A DNA stretch of 6,955 nt, from the NCBI GenBank assembly GCA_013003145.1, contig JABDLH010000065.1, positions 1 to 6,955 on the forward strand. Reading direction: 5' to 3'. Positions 1 to 5,939 of the stretch are shown piece after piece. The position numbers and the translations under genes were made by a program. Source of the stretch: Flavobacteriaceae bacterium. GTDB taxonomy: Bacteria; Bacteroidota; Bacteroidia; Flavobacteriales; Flavobacteriaceae. The notes below the pieces were generated by a model. That model saw nothing but the letters and a program-made list of their open reading frames with translations. It ran no database searches and was not told where the DNA came from. The number at the start of each line of letters is the position of its first letter. The stretch's first letter is position 1.

Positions 1-2
1 AT

Positions 3-419
3 ATGACCCTGTCCCTACTGCTTCACCCCGAGCGTGCTTCCAGGTTAGTGCAACAACAGGCCGTCAGCCCCGGCCAGTTAGGGCTGGATGAAGTGCTCAA
101 CAGCCTTGTTAAGGCAACCATCAGCAATAAATTAAAGGATGATTACCATACCGGGGTACAGCAAGTAATCAATTTCAGGGTATTGTTTCACCTGATGGCC
201 CTGGCATCGAATACAGAAGTACATCCCCAGGTGAATGCAGTAGTACACCAGAAAATAAAAGAACTTCGCAAAGATTATAAAGAACAGACCAAAGACCCTG
301 TAGCGATGGAGATGCTGCGGAGGATAGATAATTATTACGAGCACCCGGAATTGTTCAAAGTTCCGGATGCACCAAAGATTCCTGATGGATCACCTATTGG
401 GATGGATTGTATGAACTAA
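3..419 (+). CDS. C-terminal end of a zinc-dependent metalloprotease (DUF5117/DUF4953 type), 5' part outside window
   Basis: The reading frame is open to the left edge, so the ATG at position 3 is probably an internal methionine and the true start lies upstream. The 138 visible residues look like the helical tail of the large Bacteroidota metalloproteases of the DUF5117/DUF4953 group. These are usually exported proteins of about 800 residues whose HExxH zinc site lies well upstream of this tail. The tail has an LLHPERASRLVQQ helix near the start, a central helix reading QQVINFRVLFHLMALASN, and an ending IPDGSPIGMDC, close to the proline/glycine-rich PIG ending I associate with this family. The catalytic motif is not in the window, so the assignment rests on the tail alone. 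The gene ends 8 nt before the threonine aldolase start, so the two are probably co-transcribed. Confidence 0.65.
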   Translation: MTLSLLLHPERASRLVQQQAVSPGQLGLDEVLNSLVKATISNKLKDDYHTGVQQVINFRVLFHLMALASNTEVHPQVNAVVHQKIKELRKDYKEQTKDPVAMEMLRRIDNYYEHPELFKVPDAPKIPDGSPIGMDCMN

Positions 420-427
420 GAAAAAAT

Positions 428-1450
428 ATGGATATAAACCTGATAAGTGATACGGTAACTAAACCATCGGCTGGCATGTTAGAGGCGATGCTTTCGGCAG
501 CAGTAGGAGATGATGTATTTAAAGCAGATCCTACGGTAAATGCCCTGGAAGAAAAAATGGCATCCCTTTTCGGTATGGAAGCGGCGCTATTCTTTCCCAG
601 TGGTACCATGGCGAACCAGACCGCGATAAAGATACACACCAGGCCGGGAGACCAACTTATATGTGATAAATATGCCCACGTTTATAATTACGAAGGAGGA
701 GGGGTTAGTTTTAACAGCGGGGTCTCTTGTAAACTTGTCGATGGGCAACGCGGGATGATCACCGCCGACCTGGTGGAAGCCGCTATAAATCCGCCCGATT
801 TCTATCACAGTCCGCGTACTGCCCTGGTATGTATGGAAAACACCACAAACAAAGGAGGGGGAGCTTGTTATGATTTTACCGAATTGGAACGGGTAAGGGA
901 GGTATGTGATCATCATGGTTTAGCCTATCACCTGGACGGGGCAAGGCTGTGGAACGCTATGGAGGTAAAAGGAGAGTCGCCGGAAATGTACGGGCAACTG
1001 TTCGACACTATCAGCGTCTGCCTGAGTAAAGGCCTGGGATGCCCGGTGGGCTCAGTCCTCCTGGGTACCAAGGAAGTGATGAAAGAAGCTCTTAGGATCA
1101 GAAAAGTCCTGGGTGGGGGTATGAGGCAAGCCGGTTACCTGGCTGCTGCCGGGATCTATGCTTTGGACCACCATCGCAAGCGCCTTTCAGAAGATCATGC
1201 TAAAGCCAGGGAACTGGGAGAAGTACTGCAGAATTTACATTTTGTCAATAAGGTTGAGCCCATAGAGACGAACATCGTGATCTTTGAAACTGATGAGGAC
1301 CAGATGAGTAGTGAAGCCTGTATGGAAGCCTTAAAGCGTCACCAGATCCATGTTATCGGGATGGGGCAGGGAAAAGTACGGATGGTAACCCATATGGATT
1401 ATACCGATGAGATGCACCAGGAGGTGATTCATCGTTTGCAGAAACTATAA
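428..1450 (+). CDS. ltaE: Low-specificity L-threonine aldolase (PLP-dependent, fold type I)
   Basis: This 340-residue enzyme should split L-threonine or L-allo-threonine into glycine and acetaldehyde in the cytoplasm. It matches the usual length and motif order of the beta-eliminating lyase/threonine aldolase family. The N-terminus is INLISDTVTKPS. A GDDVF segment lies near residue 27 and FPSGTMANQ at 56-64. His84 in YAHVYNYEGGG is the expected ring-stacking residue. HLDGAR at 168-173 supplies Asp170 for the pyridine nitrogen and Arg173 for the substrate carboxylate. SKGLGCPVGS contains the PLP lysine, Lys201, and Arg318 lies in KVRMVTH. An in-frame ATG at 407 would add seven residues and overlap the upstream gene by 13 bp. 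I chose the ATG at 428 because the family begins right at the DINLISDTVT segment. The A-rich stretch before it, without a Shine-Dalgarno site, is normal for Bacteroidota. Its stop overlaps that of the convergent DUF1508 gene. Confidence 0.95.
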   Translation: MDINLISDTVTKPSAGMLEAMLSAAVGDDVFKADPTVNALEEKMASLFGMEAALFFPSGTMANQTAIKIHTRPGDQLICDKYAHVYNYEGGGVSFNSGVSCKLVDGQRGMITADLVEAAINPPDFYHSPRTALVCMENTTNKGGGACYDFTELERVREVCDHHGLAYHLDGARLWNAMEVKGESPEMYGQLFDTISVCLSKGLGCPVGSVLLGTKEVMKEALRIRKVLGGGMRQAGYLAAAGIYALDHHRKRLSEDHAKARELGEVLQNLHFVNKVEPIETNIVIFETDEDQMSSEACMEALKRHQIHVIGMGQGKVRMVTHMDYTDEMHQEVIHRLQKL

Positions 1451-1768
1451 TTGGGAGTGATCGGTCATGCCATCCAGGGTTTTCCGGATATTCTTTATAC
1501 CGTTTTCCAACCCTGATTCTGATAGGTATTCCTGGCTGCTCCCGATCAGCTTGCCGTTTACATCCTTAAGGTTGAAGATGAATTTGCCGTTGTGGTTGGT
1601 CTTTCTTTCAAAAACCATATGATCATCGATCAAAGAGGGCAGCTTTTCAACGGTGCGTAAGATGGCCTCCTTATCCTGGTAAGGGACACTGTTCAGCAGT
1701 ATACTTCCACTACTTGTTCTCAAGGTGAACTGGTACTGTTCTTCTTTATTTTTTTCAATCTTAATCAT
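1445..1768 (-). CDS. DUF1508 / YegP-like small protein with two tandem repeats
   Basis: This is a 107-residue cytoplasmic protein of the DUF1508 family, whose biochemical role is not established. Two copies of the short beta-beta-alpha unit are visible. Residues about 11-45 (YQFTLRTSSGSILLNSVPY, then a helix) form a weaker copy. Residues about 61-97 (GKFIFNLKDVNGKLIGSSQEY, then a helix) form a canonical copy with the family pattern F-x-L-K-x-x-N-G-x-x-I-G-x-S-x-x-Y. Family members usually hold one or two such units. There is no signal peptide or membrane segment. A matching -7 box lies 23 nt upstream of the start, so it is probably transcribed alone. Its last Leu codon and stop are the antisense of the last Leu codon and stop of the threonine aldolase. 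A small overlapping frame (1761-1901, minus) also precedes the start, but I doubt it is real. Confidence 0.88.
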   Translation of the reverse strand: MIKIEKNKEEQYQFTLRTSSGSILLNSVPYQDKEAILRTVEKLPSLIDDHMVFERKTNHNGKFIFNLKDVNGKLIGSSQEYLSESGLENGIKNIRKTLDGMTDHSQL

Positions 1769-1790
1769 GCGGCCTTTTCCTTAAATGTAA

Positions 1791-1798
1791 CAAAAATA
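1791..1798 (-). promoter_or_regulatory. Candidate -7 box for the DUF1508 gene
   Basis: On the minus strand this reads TATTTTTG, an exact match to the Bacteroidota -7 consensus TAnnTTTG, 22 nt before the DUF1508 start codon. No good TTTG -33 element is visible at the usual distance of roughly 19-21 bp. Support comes from consensus and position only. Confidence 0.5.
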
Positions 1799-1852
1799 TT
1801 GATTTTACACCTTTCATGTAACGGCATAAATTTGTTATATTGTAGTTAACAC

Positions 1853-1877
1853 CTTGTTGTTCAATCGCTTGTTGTTC
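1853..1877. repeat. Short direct repeat, 10 bp, 15-bp period
   Basis: CTTGTTGTTC occurs at 1853-1862 and again at 1868-1877, separated by AATCG. The 15-bp period is a multiple of three, so on the minus strand it reads as EQQAI-EQQGV in the small frame at 1761-1901. It may be a slipped duplication; no function is evident. Confidence 0.6.
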
Positions 1878-2039
1878 CTCGATTTTCTGGGCGAACTTCA
1901 TTGGAATTCAGCAAGTGGATTTCCGGGTTGTCGAATTAGCTGTTGCAAGAACAAAGTCCGTATAGCGGTCAGATACCGGACCATGAATGCATCGGCCTGG
2001 AGATAGTTATAAAAATTGGCGGTCTTGGTGTTGGCGATT

Positions 2040-2086
2040 AAAAAAAGAGCTCATCACCCCTATCAAATGATCGGGACGGTGAGCTC
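2040..2086 (-). terminator. Intrinsic terminator downstream of ybaB
   Basis: Read on the minus strand, GAGCTCACC (2086-2078) is followed by a loop and then GGTGATGAGCTC, which pairs back through seven contiguous base pairs (GAGCTCA/TGAGCTC) plus two G-C pairs after a 3-nt bulge. The stem ends directly in seven T residues (2046-2040). It begins 27 nt after the ybaB stop, the expected place. On the plus strand the hairpin is not followed by a T-run, so it should act mainly in the minus direction. Confidence 0.85.
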
Positions 2087-2112
2087 TATCGTTTCTGTAT
2101 TTTACTTCCCTG

Positions 2113-2439
2113 CTATTTCAAGAATGAATCCATTCCGGGGATATCAGGCATTCCTTCCTTGGCAACTGCTGCCAGCTCGGTCTCGTTGACATTTGTAGCT
2201 TTTTCAATAGCTTTATTCAAGGTGATCACGAGGTAATCTTCCAGTTTTTCTTTATCGGCAAGCAGGGCATCATCAACTTCTATACTTTTAATGTTCCTGT
2301 TGGCCGTAATCGTGACCTTCAGCAAGTCTTCAGGGGACGATTCCTCTATATAGACAGAGTTAAGGCGTTCCTTGGTGGCTTTTACTTTTTCCTGGGTTTC
2401 TTTTAGTTTCCCCATCATTCCCATCATATCTCCGAACAT
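2113..2439 (-). CDS. ybaB: YbaB/EbfC-family nucleoid-associated DNA-binding protein
   Basis: This is a small (108-residue) protein of the YbaB/EbfC family, which forms dimers that bind DNA and associate with the nucleoid. Family features are clear. A Met/Gly-rich N-terminus ([10 protein letters not shown]) leads into a charged helix ([19 protein letters not shown], about residues 11-29). Next come beta-strands [19 protein letters not shown] (39-57), then [20 protein letters not shown], and a short disordered tail ending [12 protein letters not shown]. In many bacteria ybaB lies between dnaX and recR; here it does not, so position gives no functional link. It is divergent from the oligopeptidase gene with 75 bp between start codons, and a strong intrinsic terminator follows it, so it is probably transcribed alone. 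The start is set by the conserved MFGD beginning. Confidence 0.93.
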   Translation of the reverse strand: MFGDMMGMMGKLKETQEKVKATKERLNSVYIEESSPEDLLKVTITANRNIKSIEVDDALLADKEKLEDYLVITLNKAIEKATNVNETELAAVAKEGMPDIPGMDSFLK

Positions 2440-2464
2440 AATTTTTCTTTTAGATTATTGTGTA

Positions 2465-2484
2465 TACAAATTTACTAATTTGTA
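2465..2484. promoter_or_regulatory. Perfect 7-bp inverted repeat in the divergent ybaB/ptrB promoter region
   Basis: TACAAAT (2465-2471) and ATTTGTA (2478-2484) are perfect reverse complements separated by six bases. The minus strand of the left half contains TAAATTTG (2474-2467), an exact TAnnTTTG -7 box placed 28 nt before the ybaB start. The right half gives a one-base-short version, TAATTTG (2476-2482), facing the oligopeptidase gene. It could be two back-to-back promoters or an operator covering both. Confidence 0.5.
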
Positions 2485-2514
2485 AGGCATTTCAGTATAA
2501 AACCAATCAAGCTT

Positions 2515-4641
2515 ATGAGTGCCACTGCTATTCACCTATTAAGTCTTATTTTTGCCAGCGTTTTTCAGTCACAAATACACCCTATGCAAGATACGATAGC
2601 GCCTGACGTTAAGAAACAACCCAAAGAACTCACTATCCACGGGGACACAAGGATAGATAATTACTACTGGTTGAACGATCGCGAAGATCCTGAAGTGATC
2701 GCTTACCTGGAAGCCGAAAATGCCTATTATAATTCCATGACGGCACATACCAAAAATTTCCAGGACAGCCTGTTTGCGGAAATGCGTGGCCGGATTAAGG
2801 AAGACGATACCTCTGTACCCTACAAGTATAACGGGTATTGGTACATCACCCGTTACGAGACGGGGAAAGAATACCCGGTTTATTCCAGGAAAAAAGAAAG
2901 CCTGCAGGCTCCCGAAGAGGTGATGTTCGATGGAAACCTGATGGCCGAGGGGCACGAGTATTTTAATCTCAGGGGAATATCGGTAAGCCCGGATAATTCT
3001 ATGGTCGCCTATGGTACGGATACCGTATCCAGGAGACAATATAATATCCAGATCAAAAACCTGGAAACCGCCGAGGTATTCCCGGAGATCATTGAGAATA
3101 CCACCGGGAGTGGGGTATGGGCCAATGATAACAAAACCCTCTTCTACACCAAGAAAGACCCTGTAACCCTACGCTCAGATAAGATCTATAAGCATGTACT
3201 GGGCACTTCGCCGGAAGATGATCAATTGGTCTACCACGAGGAAGATGAAACCTTTAATACGTATGTGTATAAATCCAAATCCCGGAAATACATCATTATT
3301 GGATCGGGCAGTACAATGACCACCGAATACAGGGTGCTGCATGCCGATTCCCCTGACGGAGATTTCAAAGTATTTACCCCGAGGGTCAGAGGCCTGGAAT
3401 ACAGTATTTCTCATTTTGGAGATAACTTCTATGTGCTGACCAATAAGGATAATGCAACCAATTTTAAATTGATGAAAACTCCGGAAGGCAATACATCTTC
3501 GGAGTATTGGGAAGAGTTTATACCGCATCGCGATTCAGTTTTACTGGAGGATGTCGAGATCTTTCAAAATTATTATGTCGTCACTGAACGAGACCAGGGG
3601 CTTAATAAAATGAAGATCACTCGTTGGGATTCCGGGGATAGTTACTACCTCCCGTTTGACAATGAAACCTATGTAGCCTATCCCTATATCAACCCTGATT
3701 TTAATACAGACACCCTTCGGTATATGTATAATTCGATGACATCGCCTTATGCCGTGATCGATATGGACATGAATACTAAGGAGAAGGTGATTAAAAAAGA
3801 GCAGGAAGTTCTTGGCGGGGTGTTTAAGAAAGAAAACTATCGTTCAGAAAGAATATGGGCCGAGGGCAGGGACGGGACCAGGATCCCCGTTTCCCTGGTC
3901 TACCACAAAGATACCGAGCTGGGGAAGAATACTCCGCTGCTGCAATACGGTTACGGGGCGTATGGTTATACTTCAGATCCCTATTTCTCTACGGTGAGGC
4001 TCAGCTTGCTCGACAGGGGATTCGTGTACGCTATCGCACACGTACGTGGAGGTGAATACCTGGGAAGGCAATGGTACGAAGATGGACGTCTCTTTAAAAA
4101 GAAAAATACTTTTTATGATTTCATCGATGTGTCCAAGCACTTGCTTAAGGAAGGATATACGAGCAAAGGACACCTGTATGCTTATGGTGGATCTGCCGGC
4201 GGCTTATTGATGGGAGCCATCGTGAATATGGCCCCGGAGCTGTATAACGGGATCATCGCTGCAGTTCCTTTCGTGGATGTAATAACGACCATGCTTGATG
4301 AATCTATTCCCCTGACCACGGGAGAGTATGATGAATGGGGGAACCCTAATGATAAAGCCTACTACGACTATATTAAATCGTATTCTCCATATGATAACGT
4401 AACAGCACAGGATTACCCGAATATGCTTGTGACCACAGGACTGCATGATTCACAGGTGCAGTACTGGGAACCGGCCAAGTGGGTGGCCAAGCTCAGGGAT
4501 ATGAAGACCGATGCCAATCTCCTTTATATGGAGACCAATATGGAAGCGGGTCATGGGGGCGCATCCGGGAGATTTGAAGCGCTGAAAGAAACGGCCAGGG
4601 AGTATGCCTTTTTACTTGATTTAGAGGGGAAAACCGAATAA
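2515..4641 (+). CDS. ptrB: Oligopeptidase B-type S9A serine peptidase, probably exported
   Basis: This 708-residue S9A peptidase has the usual oligopeptidase B size and should cut short peptides after Arg or Lys. The N-terminal YYWLNDREDPEVIAYLEAEN motif (50-69) and a seven-bladed propeller region (about 80-440) precede an alpha/beta-hydrolase domain. The catalytic triad is visible: Ser560 in YGGSAGG, Asp645 in TTGLHDSQVQYWEP and His680 in AGHGG. LLQYGYGAYGY (475-485), FVYAIAHVRGG (503-513) and WYEDGRLFKKKNTF (520-533) are also typical. In the acidic S1 segment IPLTTGEYDEWGNP, Glu604 is kept, and the second expected Glu is Asp606. Residues 4-17 are hydrophobic, like a signal peptide, but no Lys/Arg precedes them and no lipobox Cys is present. 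Export is therefore likely but unproven; starting at Met24 (ATG at 2584) would give a cytosolic form. Ten A residues and a promoter-like box follow, with no terminator seen. Confidence 0.94.
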   Translation: MSATAIHLLSLIFASVFQSQIHPMQDTIAPDVKKQPKELTIHGDTRIDNYYWLNDREDPEVIAYLEAENAYYNSMTAHTKNFQDSLFAEMRGRIKEDDTSVPYKYNGYWYITRYETGKEYPVYSRKKESLQAPEEVMFDGNLMAEGHEYFNLRGISVSPDNSMVAYGTDTVSRRQYNIQIKNLETAEVFPEIIENTTGSGVWANDNKTLFYTKKDPVTLRSDKIYKHVLGTSPEDDQLVYHEEDETFNTYVYKSKSRKYIIIGSGSTMTTEYRVLHADSPDGDFKVFTPRVRGLEYSISHFGDNFYVLTNKDNATNFKLMKTPEGNTSSEYWEEFIPHRDSVLLEDVEIFQNYYVVTERDQGLNKMKITRWDSGDSYYLPFDNETYVAYPYINPDFNTDTLRYMYNSMTSPYAVIDMDMNTKEKVIKKEQEVLGGVFKKENYRSERIWAEGRDGTRIPVSLVYHKDTELGKNTPLLQYGYGAYGYTSDPYFSTVRLSLLDRGFVYAIAHVRGGEYLGRQWYEDGRLFKKKNTFYDFIDVSKHLLKEGYTSKGHLYAYGGSAGGLLMGAIVNMAPELYNGIIAAVPFVDVITTMLDESIPLTTGEYDEWGNPNDKAYYDYIKSYSPYDNVTAQDYPNMLVTTGLHDSQVQYWEPAKWVAKLRDMKTDANLLYMETNMEAGHGGASGRFEALKETAREYAFLLDLEGKTE

Positions 4642-4643
4642 TT

Positions 4644-4663
4644 AAAAAAAAAATGTAATTTTG
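4644..4663 (+). promoter_or_regulatory. Candidate promoter of the cysteine synthase-like gene
   Basis: TAATTTTG at 4656-4663 matches the Bacteroidota -7 consensus TAnnTTTG exactly. It is preceded by a run of ten A residues (4644-4653), which could bend DNA or act like an UP element. A start point near 4668-4671 would leave a leader of about 42-45 nt. A -33 TTTG is not evident. Confidence 0.55.
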
Positions 4664-4676
4664 ACCCCGGAATCTG

Positions 4677-4690
4677 CTCCCTTTTGGGAG
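4677..4690 (+). promoter_or_regulatory. Small hairpin in the leader of the cysteine synthase-like gene
   Basis: CTCCC (4677-4681) and GGGAG (4686-4690) pair around a TTTT loop, 22 nt before the start codon and just after the predicted start of transcription. There is no T-run after it, so it is not a terminator. It could affect mRNA stability or ribosome access, or be chance. Confidence 0.4.
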
Positions 4691-4712
4691 GCAATTCGAT
4701 TAACCACGCTTT

Positions 4713-5753
4713 ATGGAACATAAGATACAAGCTTTTGACAGCGTCCTTGACCTTATTGGAAACACCCCATTAATCAGACTGAACAAAATTGCTTCTCCTT
4801 ATAAAGGAGATTTCTATGCCAAAGTTGAAGCCTTTAACCCGGGTCATTCTTCCAAGGACAGGATTGCTTCTTATATTATCCAGGAAGCTGAGAAAAAAGG
4901 AATACTGACCCCCGGGAGTACCATCATTGAAACTACTTCGGGAAACACCGGCTTCTCTATAGCTATGGTTAGTATTATAAAGGGATACCAGTGTATCCTG
5001 GCCGTTAGTTCAAAATCTTCTAAGGATAAGATTGATATGCTGAGGTCCATGGGTGCCAAAGTGTATGTTTGTCCCGCTCACGTAAGTGCTGATGACCCCA
5101 GGTCTTACTACCAGGTAGCCAAAAGACTGCACGAGGAGACCAAAGGTTCTATATACATCAACCAATACTTCAACGAACTCAACATGGAGGCGCATTATCA
5201 ATCTACCGGTCCCGAGATATGGAAGCAGACCGGCGGGCAGATTACGCATCTTGTTGCATGTAGTGGAACAGGGGGGACGATTTCCGGGACCGCGCGTTAC
5301 TTAAAAGAGCAGAATCCGAACATCAGGATCCTGGGTGTGGATGCTTTTGGATCCGTACTGAAAAAATATCACGAGACAGGCGAATTTGATGCAGAGGAGA
5401 TTTATCCTTATCGTATTGAAGGCCTTGGGAAGAACCTGATCCCGGATGCAACGGATTTTTCTTCCATTGATGAATTTATGAAGGTCACCGATGAAGAATC
5501 GGCACATATGGCACGAGAAATATCGAGGAGCGAAGGTATCTTCGCCGGGTATACCTGTGGTGCTGTAATGCAGGCTGTGAAGCAATTTGCTGCACGGGGC
5601 GAGTTTACAGAAGATAGTAAAGTAGTGGTTATTTTCCCGGATCACGGTTCCAGGTACATGAGCAAAGTGTACAGCGACCAGTGGATGAACGACCAGGGCT
5701 TCTTTGACAGCAAGCACGTGGGCGAGGAGCAACAGATCCAGTTCGTTAAGTAA
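4713..5753 (+). CDS. PLP-dependent cysteine synthase / cystathionine beta-synthase family enzyme; candidate cysteate synthase
   Basis: This 346-residue fold-type II PLP enzyme swaps the beta substituent of a serine-type amino acid. Motifs appear in family order: [13 protein letters not shown] (14-26), [10 protein letters not shown] with the PLP lysine Lys48, TSGNTG (75-80), the GTGGT phosphate loop (185-189), and GYTCGA (279-284), where Thr281 replaces the Ser that usually contacts the pyridine nitrogen. The ending [12 protein letters not shown] is closer to cystathionine beta-synthase cores than to CysK, but the N-terminal heme segment and C-terminal CBS domains are absent. It could make cysteine, cystathionine or cysteate. 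I favour a role in cysteate supply because the next gene is an alpha-oxoamine synthase like those of sulfonolipid synthesis; this is inference from context. The gene has its own promoter-like box and a possible weak terminator. The start is supported by family alignment a few residues before [11 protein letters not shown]. Confidence 0.88.
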   Translation: MEHKIQAFDSVLDLIGNTPLIRLNKIASPYKGDFYAKVEAFNPGHSSKDRIASYIIQEAEKKGILTPGSTIIETTSGNTGFSIAMVSIIKGYQCILAVSSKSSKDKIDMLRSMGAKVYVCPAHVSADDPRSYYQVAKRLHEETKGSIYINQYFNELNMEAHYQSTGPEIWKQTGGQITHLVACSGTGGTISGTARYLKEQNPNIRILGVDAFGSVLKKYHETGEFDAEEIYPYRIEGLGKNLIPDATDFSSIDEFMKVTDEESAHMAREISRSEGIFAGYTCGAVMQAVKQFAARGEFTEDSKVVVIFPDHGSRYMSKVYSDQWMNDQGFFDSKHVGEEQQIQFVK

Positions 5754-5796
5754 ATAATATTCATTATCAAATTCATAACTGTTTGAGGGCATGGAA

Positions 5797-5824
5797 TCCC
5801 ACAGGAAATCTTGTGCGGAATTTT
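5797..5824 (+). terminator. Possible weak terminator after the cysteine synthase-like gene
   Basis: TCCCACA (5797-5803) can pair with TGTGCGGA (5812-5819), leaving one bulged C and an 8-nt loop, and is followed by ATTTT. The stem lies 43 nt after the stop. The T-run is short, and GGG at 5787-5789 could compete for the same CCC, so termination may be partial and allow read-through into the next gene. Confidence 0.35.
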
Positions 5825-5848
5825 ACCACGAATCCAAATAGAAATTCA

Positions 5849-5856
5849 TAATTTTA
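5849..5856 (+). promoter_or_regulatory. Candidate -7 box of the alpha-oxoamine synthase gene
   Basis: TAATTTTA differs by one base from TAnnTTTG and closely resembles the box before the upstream gene (TAATTTTG at 4656-4663). A start point near 5862 would leave a leader of about 78 nt containing the hairpins at 5877-5920. Confidence 0.4.
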
Positions 5857-5876
5857 CACCTTTGTGAATAAACGTA

Positions 5877-5920
5877 ACGTAGCGCCCCCGGCGCTGTCCT
5901 TCCTGGGACTGAATTCACGT
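5877..5920 (+). promoter_or_regulatory. Structured leader: two adjacent hairpins that can close into a three-way junction
   Basis: AGCGCC (5881-5886) and GGCGCT (5890-5895) form a perfect GC-rich 6-bp stem with a CCC loop. Directly after it, GTCC (5896-5899) pairs with GGAC (5906-5909), with a T-G wobble inside. ACGT at 5877-5880 can pair with ACGT at 5917-5920 and enclose both. The element ends 19 nt before the start codon. No T-run follows, so it is not an ordinary terminator. I do not recognise it as a known riboswitch class. Confidence 0.4.
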
Positions 5921-5939
5921 CAACATCAAGCTAAACTAC

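Larger units (their letters stand above)
1769..2112. other. 344-bp intergenic region with promoter, terminator and possible decayed frames
   Basis: No convincing gene fills this gap. At its left end is the likely DUF1508 promoter (minus strand) and at its right end the ybaB terminator (minus strand). Between them, the minus strand has a 50-codon open frame (1898-2050). It runs by an ATGA overlap into a second 46-codon frame that begins with ATG at 1901 and ends at 1761. The first contains a passage that looks protein-like (ANFYNYLQADAFMVRYLTAI), the second a Gln-rich start (MKFAQKIEEQQAIEQQG). Neither resembles a family I know, and the first has an ATG only at its codon 23. They may be remains of a lost gene or chance frames. 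A 10-bp direct repeat CTTGTTGTTC occurs at 1853-1862 and 1868-1877. Confidence 0.6.

Noticed and set aside
407..427. Earlier ATG for the threonine aldolase, overlapping the upstream gene by 13 bp
   Set aside because: It adds MYELRKN, which precedes the conserved family start; the ATG at 428 fits family length and start better.
2047..2086. The terminator hairpin as a bidirectional terminator
   Set aside because: Only the minus-strand reading is followed by a T-run; the plus-strand side continues TATCGTTTCTG.
2569..3039. A 156-codon minus-strand frame inside the oligopeptidase gene
   Set aside because: It is a shadow of the conserved propeller-coding frame, with no family resemblance and no separate promoter.
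3812..4055. Two short plus-strand frames inside the oligopeptidase gene
   Set aside because: They lie in other frames of well-conserved catalytic-domain coding sequence and look random.
4677..4690. The CTCCC/GGGAG hairpin as a terminator of ptrB
   Set aside because: No T-run follows, and it lies downstream of a promoter-like box, so it belongs to the next gene's leader.
5301..5792. A 163-codon minus-strand frame across the 3' part of the cysteine synthase-like gene
   Set aside because: It lies antisense to a clear conserved gene, has low-complexity Leu/His composition and no recognisable motif.
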